Of a DNA stretch of 64,000 nt, positions 18,698-29,626 are shown piece after piece. The stretch lies in the NCBI GenBank assembly GCA_027490215.1, contig JAIXYO010000065.1:87670-151669 (forward strand), given 5' to 3'. The notes beneath the pieces were generated by a model. That model saw only the letters and a program-made list of their open reading frames with translations. It was not told the DNA's origin and made no database searches. The DNA is from Rubrivivax sp. (GTDB lineage Bacteria; Pseudomonadota; Gammaproteobacteria; Burkholderiales; Burkholderiaceae_C). Positions within the stretch are counted from its first letter, which is position 1. Each line of letters starts with the position of its first letter. The translations under genes and the position numbers were made by a program.

Positions 18698-19789
18698 TCA
18701 GCGGCGTGGCAACAGCCACTTCGGCACCCTGAAGCGCACGATGCGCCAGTACAGCACCACATACGAGACCATGAACAGCACCAGAAAACCCGTCAGCACC
18801 GCGGTGTCCCGCCACCAGAGCACGGCCGGGATCACCGTCAGACTGCAGAGCAGCCAGAGGTAGGGCGAGGTCATTGAATTGCGTGCGGTGAGTCGGTTCG
18901 TTGAGGTCTCGCCGATCATCTGCCGCACCAGACGGCGGTGGATCAGCGAGTGCATGTGGATGCCGTCAGGCTGAGATGAGGCCACGCCCTTGAGCACCTT
19001 GCGCCGGTACATCGAGAACAGCGTCTCGAAGATCGGGTAGGCGCACAGCAGCAGCGGAAACAGCGGCGAAACGTCGGCGTTGCGCACGATCAGCAGCACG
19101 CCGATTTCCGCGACCATGAATCCGAGCAGGTAGGCGCCGCCGTCCCCCAGGAAGACCAGGCCGCCGGGGAAGTTCCAGACGAAGAAGCCCAGCACGGCGC
19201 CGGCCGCGATCAAGGCGGCGGTCAGCACCAGACGGTCCTGCACCTGCAGGCCCACATACGCCAGCGCCATCAACATGATCAGCACGCACATCGACGCCAG
19301 GCCGTTGAAGCCGTCAATGATGTTGATCGAGTTGGACACGCCGGTCACCACCAGCAGAGTCAGCGCGACGGCGAGCGGCTCGAGCTGGATCAGGATGTCA
19401 ACGCCGGGGATGGCGGTGTGGCGCACGACGGTCTCCAGCAGCCACACCGCGAGGGCGGCCGAAATGACCGCAGCGATCAGTCGCCACGCCGCCGGCACCT
19501 TTTTCGTCATGTCTTCGGCGAAACCAGCCATGAACGCTGGCAGCGCAGCTGCCAACAACAACCACAGCGACTCGCTGAGCGCCGGCCGCGTGAACTGTGC
19601 CAGCAGTGCGCCGGCGAACATGGCCAGCAGCACGCCAACCCCGCCGATGCGCGGGACGGGGCGGGTGTGAAACTTTTGCGGCCCCGAGATCTCCGTGTCG
19701 GCCGACAGTCCTCCGTGGCGATCGGCAGAGCGCAGCACCGCCAGGGTGCTCAGCAGCGACACCGTGAAACTCAGCAGCAAAAAACTCAT
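18698..19789 (-). CDS. WecA/MraY-like polyprenyl-phosphate GlcNAc-1-phosphate transferase
   Basis: A 363-residue polytopic membrane protein of the PNPT superfamily, with about 10-11 helices. Signature blocks are PQKFHTRPVPRIGGVGVL, DMTKKVPAAWRL, SNSINIIDGFNGLASM (Mg-binding Asp-rich loop), FLGDGGAYLLGF and the HMHSLIHRR histidine loop near the C-terminus. Such enzymes transfer a HexNAc-1-phosphate to undecaprenyl phosphate. It is the last gene of the minus-strand rfb block, 51 bp after rfbC. It is the second initiating transferase in the locus, beside the unrelated PglC-type protein at 16126. Confidence 0.88.
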   Translation of the reverse strand: MSFLLLSFTVSLLSTLAVLRSADRHGGLSADTEISGPQKFHTRPVPRIGGVGVLLAMFAGALLAQFTRPALSESLWLLLAAALPAFMAGFAEDMTKKVPAAWRLIAAVISAALAVWLLETVVRHTAIPGVDILIQLEPLAVALTLLVVTGVSNSINIIDGFNGLASMCVLIMLMALAYVGLQVQDRLVLTAALIAAGAVLGFFVWNFPGGLVFLGDGGAYLLGFMVAEIGVLLIVRNADVSPLFPLLLCAYPIFETLFSMYRRKVLKGVASSQPDGIHMHSLIHRRLVRQMIGETSTNRLTARNSMTSPYLWLLCSLTVIPAVLWWRDTAVLTGFLVLFMVSYVVLYWRIVRFRVPKWLLPRR

Positions 19790-19840
19790 GCGAGACGTCG
19801 AGCGCCCGGTCCCGCTGTGTTCATCAGCGCCATCGCTGGC

Positions 19841-20377
19841 TCAACGGCCGAACGGCGGCGCCGCGGCGTCCTTGGCCGACAAGGCGGGCGTGCTCCCATT
19901 CAGCGGCCAGGCGATGGACAGCGTGGGGTCGTCCCAGCGGATCGAGAACTCGGCATCGGGGCGGTAAAAGGCGGTCGTCTTGTAGAGGAAATCGGCGCTG
20001 TCGCTGGTCACCAGAAAGCCGTGCGCCAGGCCTGGCGGGATCCAAAGCTGCCGGTGGTTGGTGCCGCTGAGTTCGACGCCCACCCACTGGCCATAGGTGG
20101 GGCTGTCGGCACGCACGTCCACGGCCACATCGAACACGCTGCCTTGCGTGACGCGCACGAGCTTTCCTTGCGCATGTGGCTCACGCTGCCCGTGCAGGCC
20201 GCGCAGCACACCGCAGGCGGAGCGTGAATGGTTGTCCTGCACGAAGTCGATGTCCTGACCCACCGCCTGATTGAATGCCTGCTGATTGAAGCTTTCGAGG
20301 AAGAACCCGCGTTCGTCGCCGAACACCTTGGGTTCCAGGATCAGCACGCCATCGATGGCTGTCGGAATCACCTTCAT
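19841..20377 (-). CDS. rfbC: dTDP-4-dehydrorhamnose 3,5-epimerase
   Basis: Third enzyme of dTDP-L-rhamnose synthesis, a 178-residue cupin. Signature segments are EPKVFGDERGFFLESF, FVQDNHSRS, the catalytic His region GVLRGLHGQ, and WIPPGLAHGFLV. Start ATG 20377 gives the family N-terminus [16 protein letters not shown] and shares one base with the rfbA stop (TGATG), so the longer upstream frame inside rfbA is not used. Operon order on the minus strand is rfbB, rfbD, rfbA, rfbC. Confidence 0.95.
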   Translation of the reverse strand: MKVIPTAIDGVLILEPKVFGDERGFFLESFNQQAFNQAVGQDIDFVQDNHSRSACGVLRGLHGQREPHAQGKLVRVTQGSVFDVAVDVRADSPTYGQWVGVELSGTNHRQLWIPPGLAHGFLVTSDSADFLYKTTAFYRPDAEFSIRWDDPTLSIAWPLNGSTPALSAKDAAAPPFGR

Positions 20378-21267
20378 CAGAACACCTGGTTGTTGACGAT
20401 CTGCATCAAATACTGGCCGTAGCCGTTCTTCAGCATCGGACGCGCCAGCGCTTCCAGCTGGGCCGCGTCGATCCAGCCGGAGCGGAATGCGATTTCCTCG
20501 GGGCACGCCACTTTGAGGCCCTGCCGTTTTTCCAGCGTGGCGATGAACTGGCCAGCTTCGAGCAGGCTGTCGTGCGTGCCGGTGTCGAGCCAGGCATAGC
20601 CCCGCCCCATGATCTCGACACTCAACTGCCCCTGCGCCAGGTAGCGTGCGTTGACGTCGGTGATCTCCAGCTCGCCGCGTGAGGAGGGCTTGATGTCCGC
20701 AGCGATGTCGCAGACCTGGTGGTCGTAGAAGTACAGGCCGGTGACCGCATAGTTGCTCTTCGGTGCTTTCGGCTTTTCCTCGATGCTCATTGCACGCTTC
20801 TGGGCGTCGAAGGCGACCACGCCATAGCGCTCCGGATCCTGCACGTGGTAGGCGAATACCGAGGCGCCGGTGATGCGCTCGTCAGCGGCCGACAGCAAGC
20901 CCTGCAGATCGTGTCCGTGGTAGATGTTGTCGCCCAGTACCAGCGCACTCGGCGCGCCGGCGACGAAGTCCCGGCCGAGGATGAAGGCTTGCGCCAGCCC
21001 GTCGGGGCTGGGCTGAACGCAATAGCTGATCTGAATGCCCCAGCGGTTGCCGTCGCCCAGCAAACTCTCGAAACGTGGCGTGTCCTGTGGGGTGCTGATC
21101 AGCAGTATGTCGCGGATGCCGGCCAGCATCAGCGTGCTCAGCGGGTAATAGACCATCGGCTTGTCGTAGACCGGTAGCAACTGCTTGCTGATGGCGAGCG
21201 TGGCCGGGTGCAGGCGGGTACCGGAGCCACCGGCCAGCAGGATGCCTTTTCGGCTGGGGGTGTTCAT
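20377..21267 (-). CDS. rfbA: Glucose-1-phosphate thymidylyltransferase
   Basis: First step of dTDP-L-rhamnose synthesis: glucose-1-phosphate plus dTTP to dTDP-glucose. The 296-residue protein has the nucleotidyltransferase signature [18 protein letters not shown] near the N-terminus, [27 protein letters not shown] (metal-binding Asp) and [23 protein letters not shown] 21267 (MNTPSRKG) is preferred over the longer in-frame extension into the rfbD gap. It lies 25 bp after rfbD and overlaps rfbC. Confidence 0.96.
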   Translation of the reverse strand: MNTPSRKGILLAGGSGTRLHPATLAISKQLLPVYDKPMVYYPLSTLMLAGIRDILLISTPQDTPRFESLLGDGNRWGIQISYCVQPSPDGLAQAFILGRDFVAGAPSALVLGDNIYHGHDLQGLLSAADERITGASVFAYHVQDPERYGVVAFDAQKRAMSIEEKPKAPKSNYAVTGLYFYDHQVCDIAADIKPSSRGELEITDVNARYLAQGQLSVEIMGRGYAWLDTGTHDSLLEAGQFIATLEKRQGLKVACPEEIAFRSGWIDAAQLEALARPMLKNGYGQYLMQIVNNQVF

Positions 21268-21292
21268 GCGCGAAGGACGTCCAAGGATGAGG

Positions 21293-22183
21293 TCATAGGA
21301 TTTCCGCCAGCAGCCGATCGACACCGGTCTGCCACGCCGGCAGGCGCAGACCAAAGCTGTGTTGCAGCTTGCGGGTGTCCAGCCTTGAATTGCGGGGCCG
21401 CTGAGCGGGTGTCGGGAATGCGCTGGTCGGGACCGCTTCGATCGCGCCGGGTGCCACGCGGACCGGACGGCCCGCAGCCCGCGCGTGCTCGATCACATGC
21501 CGTGCGTAGCCATGCCAGCTGGTCTGGCCACCAGCGACAGCGTGGTAGGTGCCGCTGAGTTCAGGCTGCCGCGCGAGTTGGCGCAGCGCATGCGCCGAGA
21601 TGTCAGCCAGCAGGTCGGCGCCCGTCGGCGCCCCGATCTGATCGTCGATGACCTTCAATGCGTCGCGCTCGGCCGCCAGCTTCAGCATGGTCTTCGCGAA
21701 ATTGCCGCCGCGAGCAGCGTAGACCCAGCTGGTGCGCAGAATGAGGTGTTGGCAGCCGCTGCGGCGGATCTCTTCTTCGCCTTCGAGCTTGGTCGCGCCG
21801 TACACACTCAGTGGGCCGGTCGCCGCCTCTTCCACCCAGGGTGCGCTGCCACTGCCGTCGAACACATAGTCGGTGCTGTAGTGCAGCAGCGTGGCGCCAA
21901 GGGCCGCCGCTTCGCGGGCCAGCACGCCGGGGGCGGTCGCGTTGATGGCACGTGCCAGTTCGGGTTCGCCTTCAGCCTTGTCGACGGCGGTGTGCGCCGC
22001 GGCATTGACGATCCACTGCGGCGCCACGGCGCGCACGGTCGACGCCAGCGCTTCGGGGTTGGCAAAGTTGGCGTGCCAATCGGTGCTGTCGGCGTCGAGC
22101 GCGACCAGTTCACCCAGCGGTGCCAGCGCACGCTGCAGTTCCCAGCCGACCTGCCCACTCTTGCCGAACAACAGGATCTTCAT
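21293..22183 (-). CDS. rfbD: dTDP-4-dehydrorhamnose reductase
   Basis: Last step of dTDP-L-rhamnose synthesis. The 296-residue SDR protein starts [16 protein letters not shown] (NADPH-binding Gly motif) and carries [27 protein letters not shown] and the catalytic YGATKLEGE (Tyr and Lys four residues apart), with [12 protein letters not shown] downstream. Start ATG 22183 overlaps the rfbB stop in an ATGA arrangement, so rfbB and rfbD are coupled. Length is normal for the family. Confidence 0.95.
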   Translation of the reverse strand: MKILLFGKSGQVGWELQRALAPLGELVALDADSTDWHANFANPEALASTVRAVAPQWIVNAAAHTAVDKAEGEPELARAINATAPGVLAREAAALGATLLHYSTDYVFDGSGSAPWVEEAATGPLSVYGATKLEGEEEIRRSGCQHLILRTSWVYAARGGNFAKTMLKLAAERDALKVIDDQIGAPTGADLLADISAHALRQLARQPELSGTYHAVAGGQTSWHGYARHVIEHARAAGRPVRVAPGAIEAVPTSAFPTPAQRPRNSRLDTRKLQHSFGLRLPAWQTGVDRLLAEIL

Positions 22184-23259
22184 GGCGGGGTGTTGCTGGC
22201 GTTGCGCGCTGAGTAATTGGCATCGACCCATTCACGGTAGGCGCCGCTTTGCACCCGGGCCACCCAGTCGGTGTTCTCGAGGTACCAGCGCACCGTCTGG
22301 CGAATGCCGGTCTCGAAGGTCTCGGCTGGCTTCCAACCGAGCTCCCGCTCGAGCTTGCGGGCGTCAATGGCGTAACGGCGGTCATGGCCGGGGCGGTCGG
22401 TGACGTGGGTGATGAGTCGGCGGTAAGGGCCGGCCGCATCGGGGCGCATCTCGTCGAGCAGCGCACACACCGTGTGCACGATGTCGATGTTGGGTTGCTC
22501 GTTCCAGCCGCCGATGTTGTAGGTCTCACCGACCCGGCCGCCTTCCAGCACGACGCGGATCGCAGCGCAGTGGTCCTTCACATACAGCCAGTCGCGCACC
22601 TGCCGGCCGTCGCCATAGACCGGCAGCGGCTTGCCCGCCAGCGCATTGACGATCAGCAGCGGGATCAACTTCTCGGGGAAATGGAAGGGCCCGTAGTTGT
22701 TGCTGCAGTTGGTGGTCAGCACCGGCAAGCCGTAGGTGTGGTGCCAGGCGCGTACCAGGTGATCGCTGGCGGCCTTGCTGGCCGAATACGGGCTGTTCGG
22801 CTCGTACAGATTCGTTTCGGTGAACGGTGGGTCGTTCGGGCCGAGCGAGCCGTAGACCTCGTCAGTGGACACATGATGGAAGCGGAACTGGCTCTTTTCG
22901 GCGTCCGGCAGCGTCAGCCAGAAGCCCCGCGCCGCTTCCAGCAGGCTGAACGTGCCCTGCACATTGGTATGGATGAATGCGCCAGGCCCGTGGATGCTGC
23001 GATCGACATGGCTTTCGGCCGCGAAATGCACCACCGCACGAGGGCGATGGATGGCAAACAGGCTGTCGAGAAGTGCGCGGTCGGTGATATCACCATGGAC
23101 GAACACATGGCGCGCGTCGCCGTCCAGCGAGCGGAGATTCTCGCGGTTGCCCGCGTAGGTCAGTGCATCGAGGTTGAGTACCGGCTCGCTGGAATGACTC
23201 AGCCAGTCAAGAACGAAGTTTGCACCGATGAAACCGGCGCCGCCTGTCACGAGGATCAT
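22180..23259 (-). CDS. rfbB: dTDP-glucose 4,6-dehydratase
   Basis: Second step of the rhamnose pathway, converting dTDP-glucose to dTDP-4-keto-6-deoxyglucose. The 359-residue extended SDR protein has [12 protein letters not shown] at the N-terminus, [33 protein letters not shown] (catalytic Asp-Glu pair), [16 protein letters not shown] (catalytic Tyr and Lys) and [18 protein letters not shown]. It is the first gene of the minus-strand rfb operon, divergent from the rhlE-type helicase 120 bp away; both promoters should lie in 23260-23379. Confidence 0.97.
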   Translation of the reverse strand: MILVTGGAGFIGANFVLDWLSHSSEPVLNLDALTYAGNRENLRSLDGDARHVFVHGDITDRALLDSLFAIHRPRAVVHFAAESHVDRSIHGPGAFIHTNVQGTFSLLEAARGFWLTLPDAEKSQFRFHHVSTDEVYGSLGPNDPPFTETNLYEPNSPYSASKAASDHLVRAWHHTYGLPVLTTNCSNNYGPFHFPEKLIPLLIVNALAGKPLPVYGDGRQVRDWLYVKDHCAAIRVVLEGGRVGETYNIGGWNEQPNIDIVHTVCALLDEMRPDAAGPYRRLITHVTDRPGHDRRYAIDARKLERELGWKPAETFETGIRQTVRWYLENTDWVARVQSGAYREWVDANYSARNASNTPP

Positions 23260-23379
23260 GGGTGCTGGGGCTGAGTCTGGGGGTGCGAATCGGCTGGAGA
23301 TGCCGAGCTGAGAACCATTCTAGGGGCGACTTTTGACGAGCTCTCGCTCTTGCCGGGCGCCAGCGGCGATAATCAATCG

Positions 23380-24906
<1,527 letters not shown>

Positions 24907-24950
24907 CCGCCATCGGATGACGGTTGCTGCCCTGCAGCTGTCGGGCGAGA

Positions 24951-25724
24951 TCAGGCGAGCAAGGAAAACACCGCGGGTATGTCGTTCGGCATCGATGCCG
25001 GCCTGGATTTCCAGTCTGCGACTGTATCTGTCCGGCTCCAGCCCTGGGCGAGTGTCAGGGCACAACTGACAGACAGGCGCGTTCCGCCATTCAGCGCGTC
25101 CAGCAAGGCGCCCAGCAGGGCTGTGTTTCTGTAGGGCGTTTCGATCATCAGCTGCGTCTGCTGTGCCCGGCGAGACATCGATTCCAACTCGCGAATGCGC
25201 GCTGCGCGCGCGACGGCATCGACGGGGAGGTAACCCACAAAAGCAAAGCTTTGGCCATTGAGCCCGCTGGCTGCCAGCGCCAGCATCAGCGAGCTGGGTC
25301 CTGACAGCGCCTCGACGCGGAGCTTCATGCCGTGCGCCGCTTGCACGAGCGCTGCGCCCGGATCGGCTACTGCAGGCAATCCGGCTTCTGAGATCAGCCC
25401 GATGTCCTGGCCATCCAATGCGGGCGTCAACAGCGCGTTGAGGGATGAACCAGGTGGCTGCAGAGCGCCCTTGTTGGCGCGAGGCAATTCGACGATCCGG
25501 ATCGCCTGCAGGGGTTGCGAGAGCGGCACGACCTCGTTCACGCGCTTCAGGAAAGCACGTGTCGTCTTCGCGTTCTCTGCCACCCAGCAAGGCAGCCGCG
25601 CGGCGATGCGTATCACGCCCAGAGGCAGCACGTCCTGCAGATCTGGCAAGGCGCCCGCGCCCTGACCAAGAGGCGCCACGCCGAAATCCAGTGTGTTGGG
25701 CACCAGGTACAGCGTGCCGTTCAT
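24951..25724 (-). CDS. RsmI-like tetrapyrrole-methylase-family methyltransferase
   Basis: A 257-residue protein of the RsmI/uroporphyrin methylase superfamily. It begins GTLYLVPNTLDFG, has the SAM-binding GLISEAGLPAVADPGAALV and PLSGPSS-type (ALSGPSSLMLALAASGL) segments, then FVGYLP, and LMIETPYRN. It is shorter than RsmI and diverges at the N-terminal catalytic segment, so it looks like the RsmI paralogue often found beside maf in Burkholderiales, not RsmI itself. It overlaps the maf stop (ATGA at 25721-25724). The modified target is unknown. Confidence 0.8.
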   Translation of the reverse strand: MNGTLYLVPNTLDFGVAPLGQGAGALPDLQDVLPLGVIRIAARLPCWVAENAKTTRAFLKRVNEVVPLSQPLQAIRIVELPRANKGALQPPGSSLNALLTPALDGQDIGLISEAGLPAVADPGAALVQAAHGMKLRVEALSGPSSLMLALAASGLNGQSFAFVGYLPVDAVARAARIRELESMSRRAQQTQLMIETPYRNTALLGALLDALNGGTRLSVSCALTLAQGWSRTDTVADWKSRPASMPNDIPAVFSLLA

Positions 25725-26323
25725 GAGCCTGAGCGCCCCAGCGGATCGATCCCTGCCTGACGCAGCAACGCGCAGGTGCGGATCAACGGAAGTCCGATCA
25801 GCGCTGTCGGGTCATCCGACTCGACCGCGTCGAGCAGTGCGATGCCGAGGGTTTCGACCTTCGCACTGCCTGCGCAGTCATAAGGGCGATCGATGCGCAG
25901 GTAGTGTTCAATCTCGGTGTCCGACAGATACCGGAAGGTCACGCTGACGCGTGCCAGGGCACTCGCTTCGAAGCCGCTGTTGGCACACACCACGGCCACC
26001 GCAGTGTGGAAGACCACCTGCCGGCCGCGCATTGCACGCAGTTGTTGTACCGCCGCCTCGTGATGGCCTGGCTTGCTCACCGCATCTCCGTCCAGTTCGG
26101 CGACCTGGTCCGAGCCAATCACCACTGCCCACGGATGCCGCGCTGCCACTGAACGGGCCTTGGCCAGGGCCAGGCGTGCGGCCAGTGATTCCGGCGGCTC
26201 CGCCGGTTGCGGTGATTCGTCGACATCTGGCGCCATCACATCGAACGGCATCTGCAGCCGCCGCAGTAATTCCTGCCGGTACACCGAGGTGGAAGCCAGA
26301 ATCAGCGGTGCGTGCATGTGCAT
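25721..26323 (-). CDS. maf: Maf/YceF-type nucleoside triphosphate pyrophosphatase
   Basis: A 200-residue house-cleaning pyrophosphatase that hydrolyses non-canonical or modified nucleoside triphosphates. Typical blocks are LILASTSVYRQELLRRL, the acidic PDVDESPQP, AKARSVAARHP, VIGSDQVAELDG and GSAKVETLGIALLDAVESDDPTALIGLPL. The start is ATG 26323 (MHMHAPLIL) or ATG 26317; both are in frame and two residues apart, and upstream in-frame codons fall in the divergent yceD gene. It is divergent from the L32/fatty-acid block. YceF subgroup specificity (m7GTP) is likely but not proven. Confidence 0.93.
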   Translation of the reverse strand: MHMHAPLILASTSVYRQELLRRLQMPFDVMAPDVDESPQPAEPPESLAARLALAKARSVAARHPWAVVIGSDQVAELDGDAVSKPGHHEAAVQQLRAMRGRQVVFHTAVAVVCANSGFEASALARVSVTFRYLSDTEIEHYLRIDRPYDCAGSAKVETLGIALLDAVESDDPTALIGLPLIRTCALLRQAGIDPLGRSGS

Positions 26324-26389
26324 TTTCGGGATTGTCCCATCGGGTCGAGCACTGCCTGTGCTGCCTGCCCCCACCGTACACTCGCTGCC

Positions 26390-26941
26390 ATGACGGTGCG
26401 TGTATTCGACCCCCTGTGCGTGGACATGGCTACGTTTGCCAAAGAAGCCGTCGAGACGGCGGGGACTTGGCCGCTGGCAGCGCTTGATCGGTTGTGCGGG
26501 GAGGCTCACATCGACGCCAAGCCGGCGACCGGCGAGCAGGTCGAGTGGCAGGCAACCGGTGAATCCCGTGCCTGCCGTGGCAGTGAACCTCAGATCTGGC
26601 TGCACTTGGAATGCCGTGCGCGGCTCGGTTTGGTCTGTCAGCGCTGCCTGCAGCCGGTAGACACGCCGGTGGACGCTCAGCGCAGTTTTCAATTTGTTGC
26701 CGATGAAGCACTGGCGGCAGAAATCGACGCTGACAGCGAAGAGGATGTGCTGGCGCTCAGCCGCACGCTGAACCTTATTGAGCTCATCGAGGACGAACTG
26801 CTGCTGGCCCTTCCTCTGGTGCCACGCCATACAACATGTCCGCAGCCCTTGAAGCCGCCTGAGAATACCGAGCCCTTCGAGGAGCGTGCCAACCCCTTTG
26901 CGGTGCTGGGCGAGCTGAAGCGAAAGTCACTGCCCAATTGA
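26390..26941 (+). CDS. DUF177 / YceD family protein
   Basis: A 183-residue protein of the YceD family, which is nearly always encoded just upstream of rpmF. It has the conserved CQRCLQPVDTPV motif near residue 85 and the acidic NLIELIEDELLLALPLVPRH block followed by a Cys-Pro near the C-terminus. The family is linked to ribosomal or rRNA-related functions in some lineages; no activity can be assigned here. ATG 26390 (MTVRVFDPL) is chosen because upstream codons run into the maf promoter region. Confidence 0.88.
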   Translation: MTVRVFDPLCVDMATFAKEAVETAGTWPLAALDRLCGEAHIDAKPATGEQVEWQATGESRACRGSEPQIWLHLECRARLGLVCQRCLQPVDTPVDAQRSFQFVADEALAAEIDADSEEDVLALSRTLNLIELIEDELLLALPLVPRHTTCPQPLKPPENTEPFEERANPFAVLGELKRKSLPN

Positions 26942-27086
26942 TGCATGCTGCTGATATACTCATGGGCTTTTCGGCAGGTGTTGTCCCCAGGGTTCAATCC
27001 GGGCCAACTGGCCGCAGGCTCTGACAAGGGCCCGTCCCGCAGTGGTTCGCCACCGGGCGCCACCACCAACGTATGCGGAGATTCAC

Positions 27087-27269
27087 ATGGCTGTCCAGCA
27101 AAACAAGAAGTCGCCCTCGAAGCGCGGCATGCACCGTTCCCACTATGCGTTGAATACGCCGGGAACCGCCATCGAGCCGACCACCGGTGAATCGCATCTG
27201 CGCCATCACATCAGCCCCAATGGCTTCTACCGCGGGCGCAAGATCTTCAAGACCAAAGCTGACGCATGA
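27087..27269 (+). CDS. rpmF: 50S ribosomal protein L32
   Basis: A 60-residue protein starting [19 protein letters not shown], the canonical bacterial L32 N-terminus, and continuing with [20 protein letters not shown]. It lies 145 bp after yceD and 183 bp before plsX, the conserved order. A GGAG sits upstream at 27077-27080. No Cys zinc motif is present in the C-terminal half, as in the zinc-independent L32 form. The 145-bp gap before it may hold a promoter, but no clean -35/-10 pair was found. Confidence 0.97.
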   Translation: MAVQQNKKSPSKRGMHRSHYALNTPGTAIEPTTGESHLRHHISPNGFYRGRKIFKTKADA

Positions 27270-27342
27270 GCGTTTGACGCCCAGTCGATCAAAAGCGTTG
27301 CGCCGCCGCAGCGCTTGGATCGATGAGCCCCTGTCACCGATG

Positions 27343-27377
27343 GCCCGGCCGCTGCACACTTGCAATGCCGGGCTTTT
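27343..27377 (+). terminator. Weak rho-independent terminator candidate after rpmF
   Basis: GCCCGGC at 27343-27349 pairs with GCCGGGC at 27367-27373 and is followed by four T. The 17-nt loop is long and the T tract short, so full termination is doubtful; partial read-through from rpmF into plsX would fit the usual shared transcription. Confidence 0.4.
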
Positions 27378-27452
27378 GCATTTCTGTCAGGCCCCTGTGG
27401 TCCCCGCGGACCCTCAACCGGTGAGCGTCACTGTGATCGCTGTCTCGACAAC

Positions 27453-28562
27453 ATGAATCAGGGTGCCTTGCGCGGGACGGTACGTCTGGCCGTCGATTGC
27501 ATGGGCGGTGACCATGGACCATCAGTCACCTTGCCAGCCTGCCAGGCTTTCCTGGCCCGTCACCCACACGCTGAATTGATCTTGGTCGGGCGTCCCGATG
27601 CGTTGCTGCCCGCGGCCGATTGGGCGCGGTGTCGGCGCGTCGAGGCACCTGAAGTCGTCGAGATGCACGATGCGATCGAAGTTGCCTTGCGCCGCAAAAA
27701 GCGATCCTCGATGCGCATGGCCATCGACCTCGTCAAACCCGATGACGAGGGGGTTTCAGCTGCCGATGCTTGCGTATCGGCCGGCAACACAGGTGCCTTG
27801 ATGGCGGTTTCGCGGTACGTGCTGAAGACCCTGGAGGGCATAGACCGTCCTGCGATCGCCACTGTGATGCCCAATCAGCGAGACGGCTACACCACCGTGC
27901 TCGACCTCGGTGCCAACGTGGACTGCACCGCCGAGCATCTGCTGCAGTTTGCGGTCATGGGTAGTGCGCTGGTGTCGGCGGTCGAGGGCAAGGAGCATCC
28001 GAGCGTCGGCTTGTTGAACATCGGCGAGGAAGCCATCAAGGGCAGCGACACCATCAAGCGGGCCGCCGAACTGCTGCGTGCTGCAGCGGCAAGCGGGCAC
28101 CTGAACTTTCACGGCAATGTCGAGGGCAACGATATCTTCAAGGGCACGGCCGACATCGTTGTGTGCGATGGTTTCGTCGGCAATGTGGCCCTGAAGACCG
28201 CCGAAGGCCTGGTGGCCATGCTGTCGGACTTCATCAAGCAGGAATTCAAGCGCAACCTGCTCACCAAGATTGCAGCCTTGGCGGCCATGCCCGTGCTGAA
28301 CCGCTTCAAGGCGCGTGTCGATCACCGGCGCTACAACGGCGCCGCGTTGCTTGGATTGCGAGGGTTGGTTTTCAAGAGCCATGGCTCCGCCGATTCGTTT
28401 GCGTTCGAGCAGGCGCTGAACCGGGCTTATGATGCCGCCCGCAACGGGTTGCTCGACACCGTACACGACCGCATTCGCGACACCCTGCAGGCCATGCCGG
28501 CTCATCCGCTTACTGGCGACAACGACAACCCCAAGATGATGGCGTCCCGCCTCACCGCATGA
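27453..28562 (+). CDS. plsX: Phosphate acyltransferase PlsX
   Basis: Converts acyl-ACP to acyl-phosphate, the donor for PlsY in phospholipid synthesis. The 369-residue protein begins with [17 protein letters not shown] and carries [56 protein letters not shown] and [24 protein letters not shown] 27453 (MNQGALRG) is chosen over longer in-frame starts that lie in the terminator region. Its stop overlaps fabH (ATGA at 28559-28562). Confidence 0.96.
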   Translation: MNQGALRGTVRLAVDCMGGDHGPSVTLPACQAFLARHPHAELILVGRPDALLPAADWARCRRVEAPEVVEMHDAIEVALRRKKRSSMRMAIDLVKPDDEGVSAADACVSAGNTGALMAVSRYVLKTLEGIDRPAIATVMPNQRDGYTTVLDLGANVDCTAEHLLQFAVMGSALVSAVEGKEHPSVGLLNIGEEAIKGSDTIKRAAELLRAAAASGHLNFHGNVEGNDIFKGTADIVVCDGFVGNVALKTAEGLVAMLSDFIKQEFKRNLLTKIAALAAMPVLNRFKARVDHRRYNGAALLGLRGLVFKSHGSADSFAFEQALNRAYDAARNGLLDTVHDRIRDTLQAMPAHPLTGDNDNPKMMASRLTA

Positions 28563-29569
28563 ATCGCACGGTCTTCACCGCAGTTGGATCGGCGGTGCGC
28601 TATTCGCGCATCGCAGGGACCGGTGGCTACTTGCCTGCCAGGCGATTGACCAACAGCGCCCTGGCCGATCAACTCGCCGCGCGTGGGGTCGAGACCTCCG
28701 ACGAGTGGATCGTTGAGCGCACTGGCATCCGGGCACGGCATTTCGCTGCCGAGGGAGAGCAGTGCAGCGATCTTGCCGTGGCTGCTGCGCGGCGAGCACT
28801 TGAGGCTGCCGATTGCGATGCCGCCTCAATCGACCTGATCATCGTCGCCACCTCTACGCCTGATATGGTGTTCCCATCGACGGCCTGCATCGTTCAGCAA
28901 AAGCTCGGTGTTTCCGGCTGTCCGGCATTCGACATCCAGGCGGTGTGTTCCGGGTTCGTGTATGCGCTGACGGTGGCCGATTCGATGATCCGCACCGGCG
29001 CAGCCAACAAGGCCCTGGTGATCGGCTCCGAGGTGTTCTCTCGCCTGCTTGACTTCGATGACCGAGGAACCTGCGTGCTGTTCGGCGACGGTGCCGGCGC
29101 AGTGGTGCTGCAAGCCAGCGATACGCCGGGTCTTATCGCCAGCGAGCTGCACGCTGACGGCCGACATGTCGATATCTTGTGCACACCCGGCAGCATTGCT
29201 GGCGGCCAGGTTCGAGGTGATCCCACGCTGAAGATGGATGGCCAAGCGGTGTTCAAGCTGGCGGTCGGTGTGCTGGAAGACGTGGCCCGCTCGGTACTGG
29301 TCAAGGCGGGCCGCAGCGAAGCCGACATCGATTGGCTGATCCCGCACCAGGCCAACATCCGCATCATGCAAAGCACCGCGCGCAAGCTGAAGCTGTCGAT
29401 GGAAAAAGTGATCGTCACCGTGGCCGACCACGGCAACACGTCTGCCGCGTCGATCCCGCTGGCGCTCGATGTCGCTGTACGCGACCGGCGTATCAGGCGG
29501 GGCGACACTGTCATGCTCGAAGGCGTGGGCGGTGGGTTCACCTGGGGCGCTGTGCTGTTGGATTTCTGA
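28559..29569 (+). CDS. fabH: Beta-ketoacyl-ACP synthase III
   Basis: Starts fatty-acid elongation by condensing acetyl-CoA with malonyl-ACP. The 336-residue thiolase-fold protein has the Cys-His-Asn triad at Cys130 (IQAVCSGF), His263 (IPHQANIRI) and Asn293 (HGNTSAAS), plus the closing [13 protein letters not shown]. It is about 10-15 residues longer than E. coli FabH at the N-terminus; the first ~17 residues may be an extension. It is coupled to plsX by a 4-base overlap and followed by fabD. Confidence 0.96.
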   Translation: MNRTVFTAVGSAVRYSRIAGTGGYLPARRLTNSALADQLAARGVETSDEWIVERTGIRARHFAAEGEQCSDLAVAAARRALEAADCDAASIDLIIVATSTPDMVFPSTACIVQQKLGVSGCPAFDIQAVCSGFVYALTVADSMIRTGAANKALVIGSEVFSRLLDFDDRGTCVLFGDGAGAVVLQASDTPGLIASELHADGRHVDILCTPGSIAGGQVRGDPTLKMDGQAVFKLAVGVLEDVARSVLVKAGRSEADIDWLIPHQANIRIMQSTARKLKLSMEKVIVTVADHGNTSAASIPLALDVAVRDRRIRRGDTVMLEGVGGGFTWGAVLLDF

Positions 29570-29626
29570 GGTTGCTGCCGCGGCTGGGCCTGTCGTGCGC
29601 TGCCTTGTTTCTCTTGTTTCTTTTCC

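Noticed and set aside
26975..27040. Sequence GGTTCAATCCGGGCC resembling a tRNA T-arm
   Set aside because: No matching acceptor, D or anticodon arms around it. The same applies to CTCGAATCCC near 5190.
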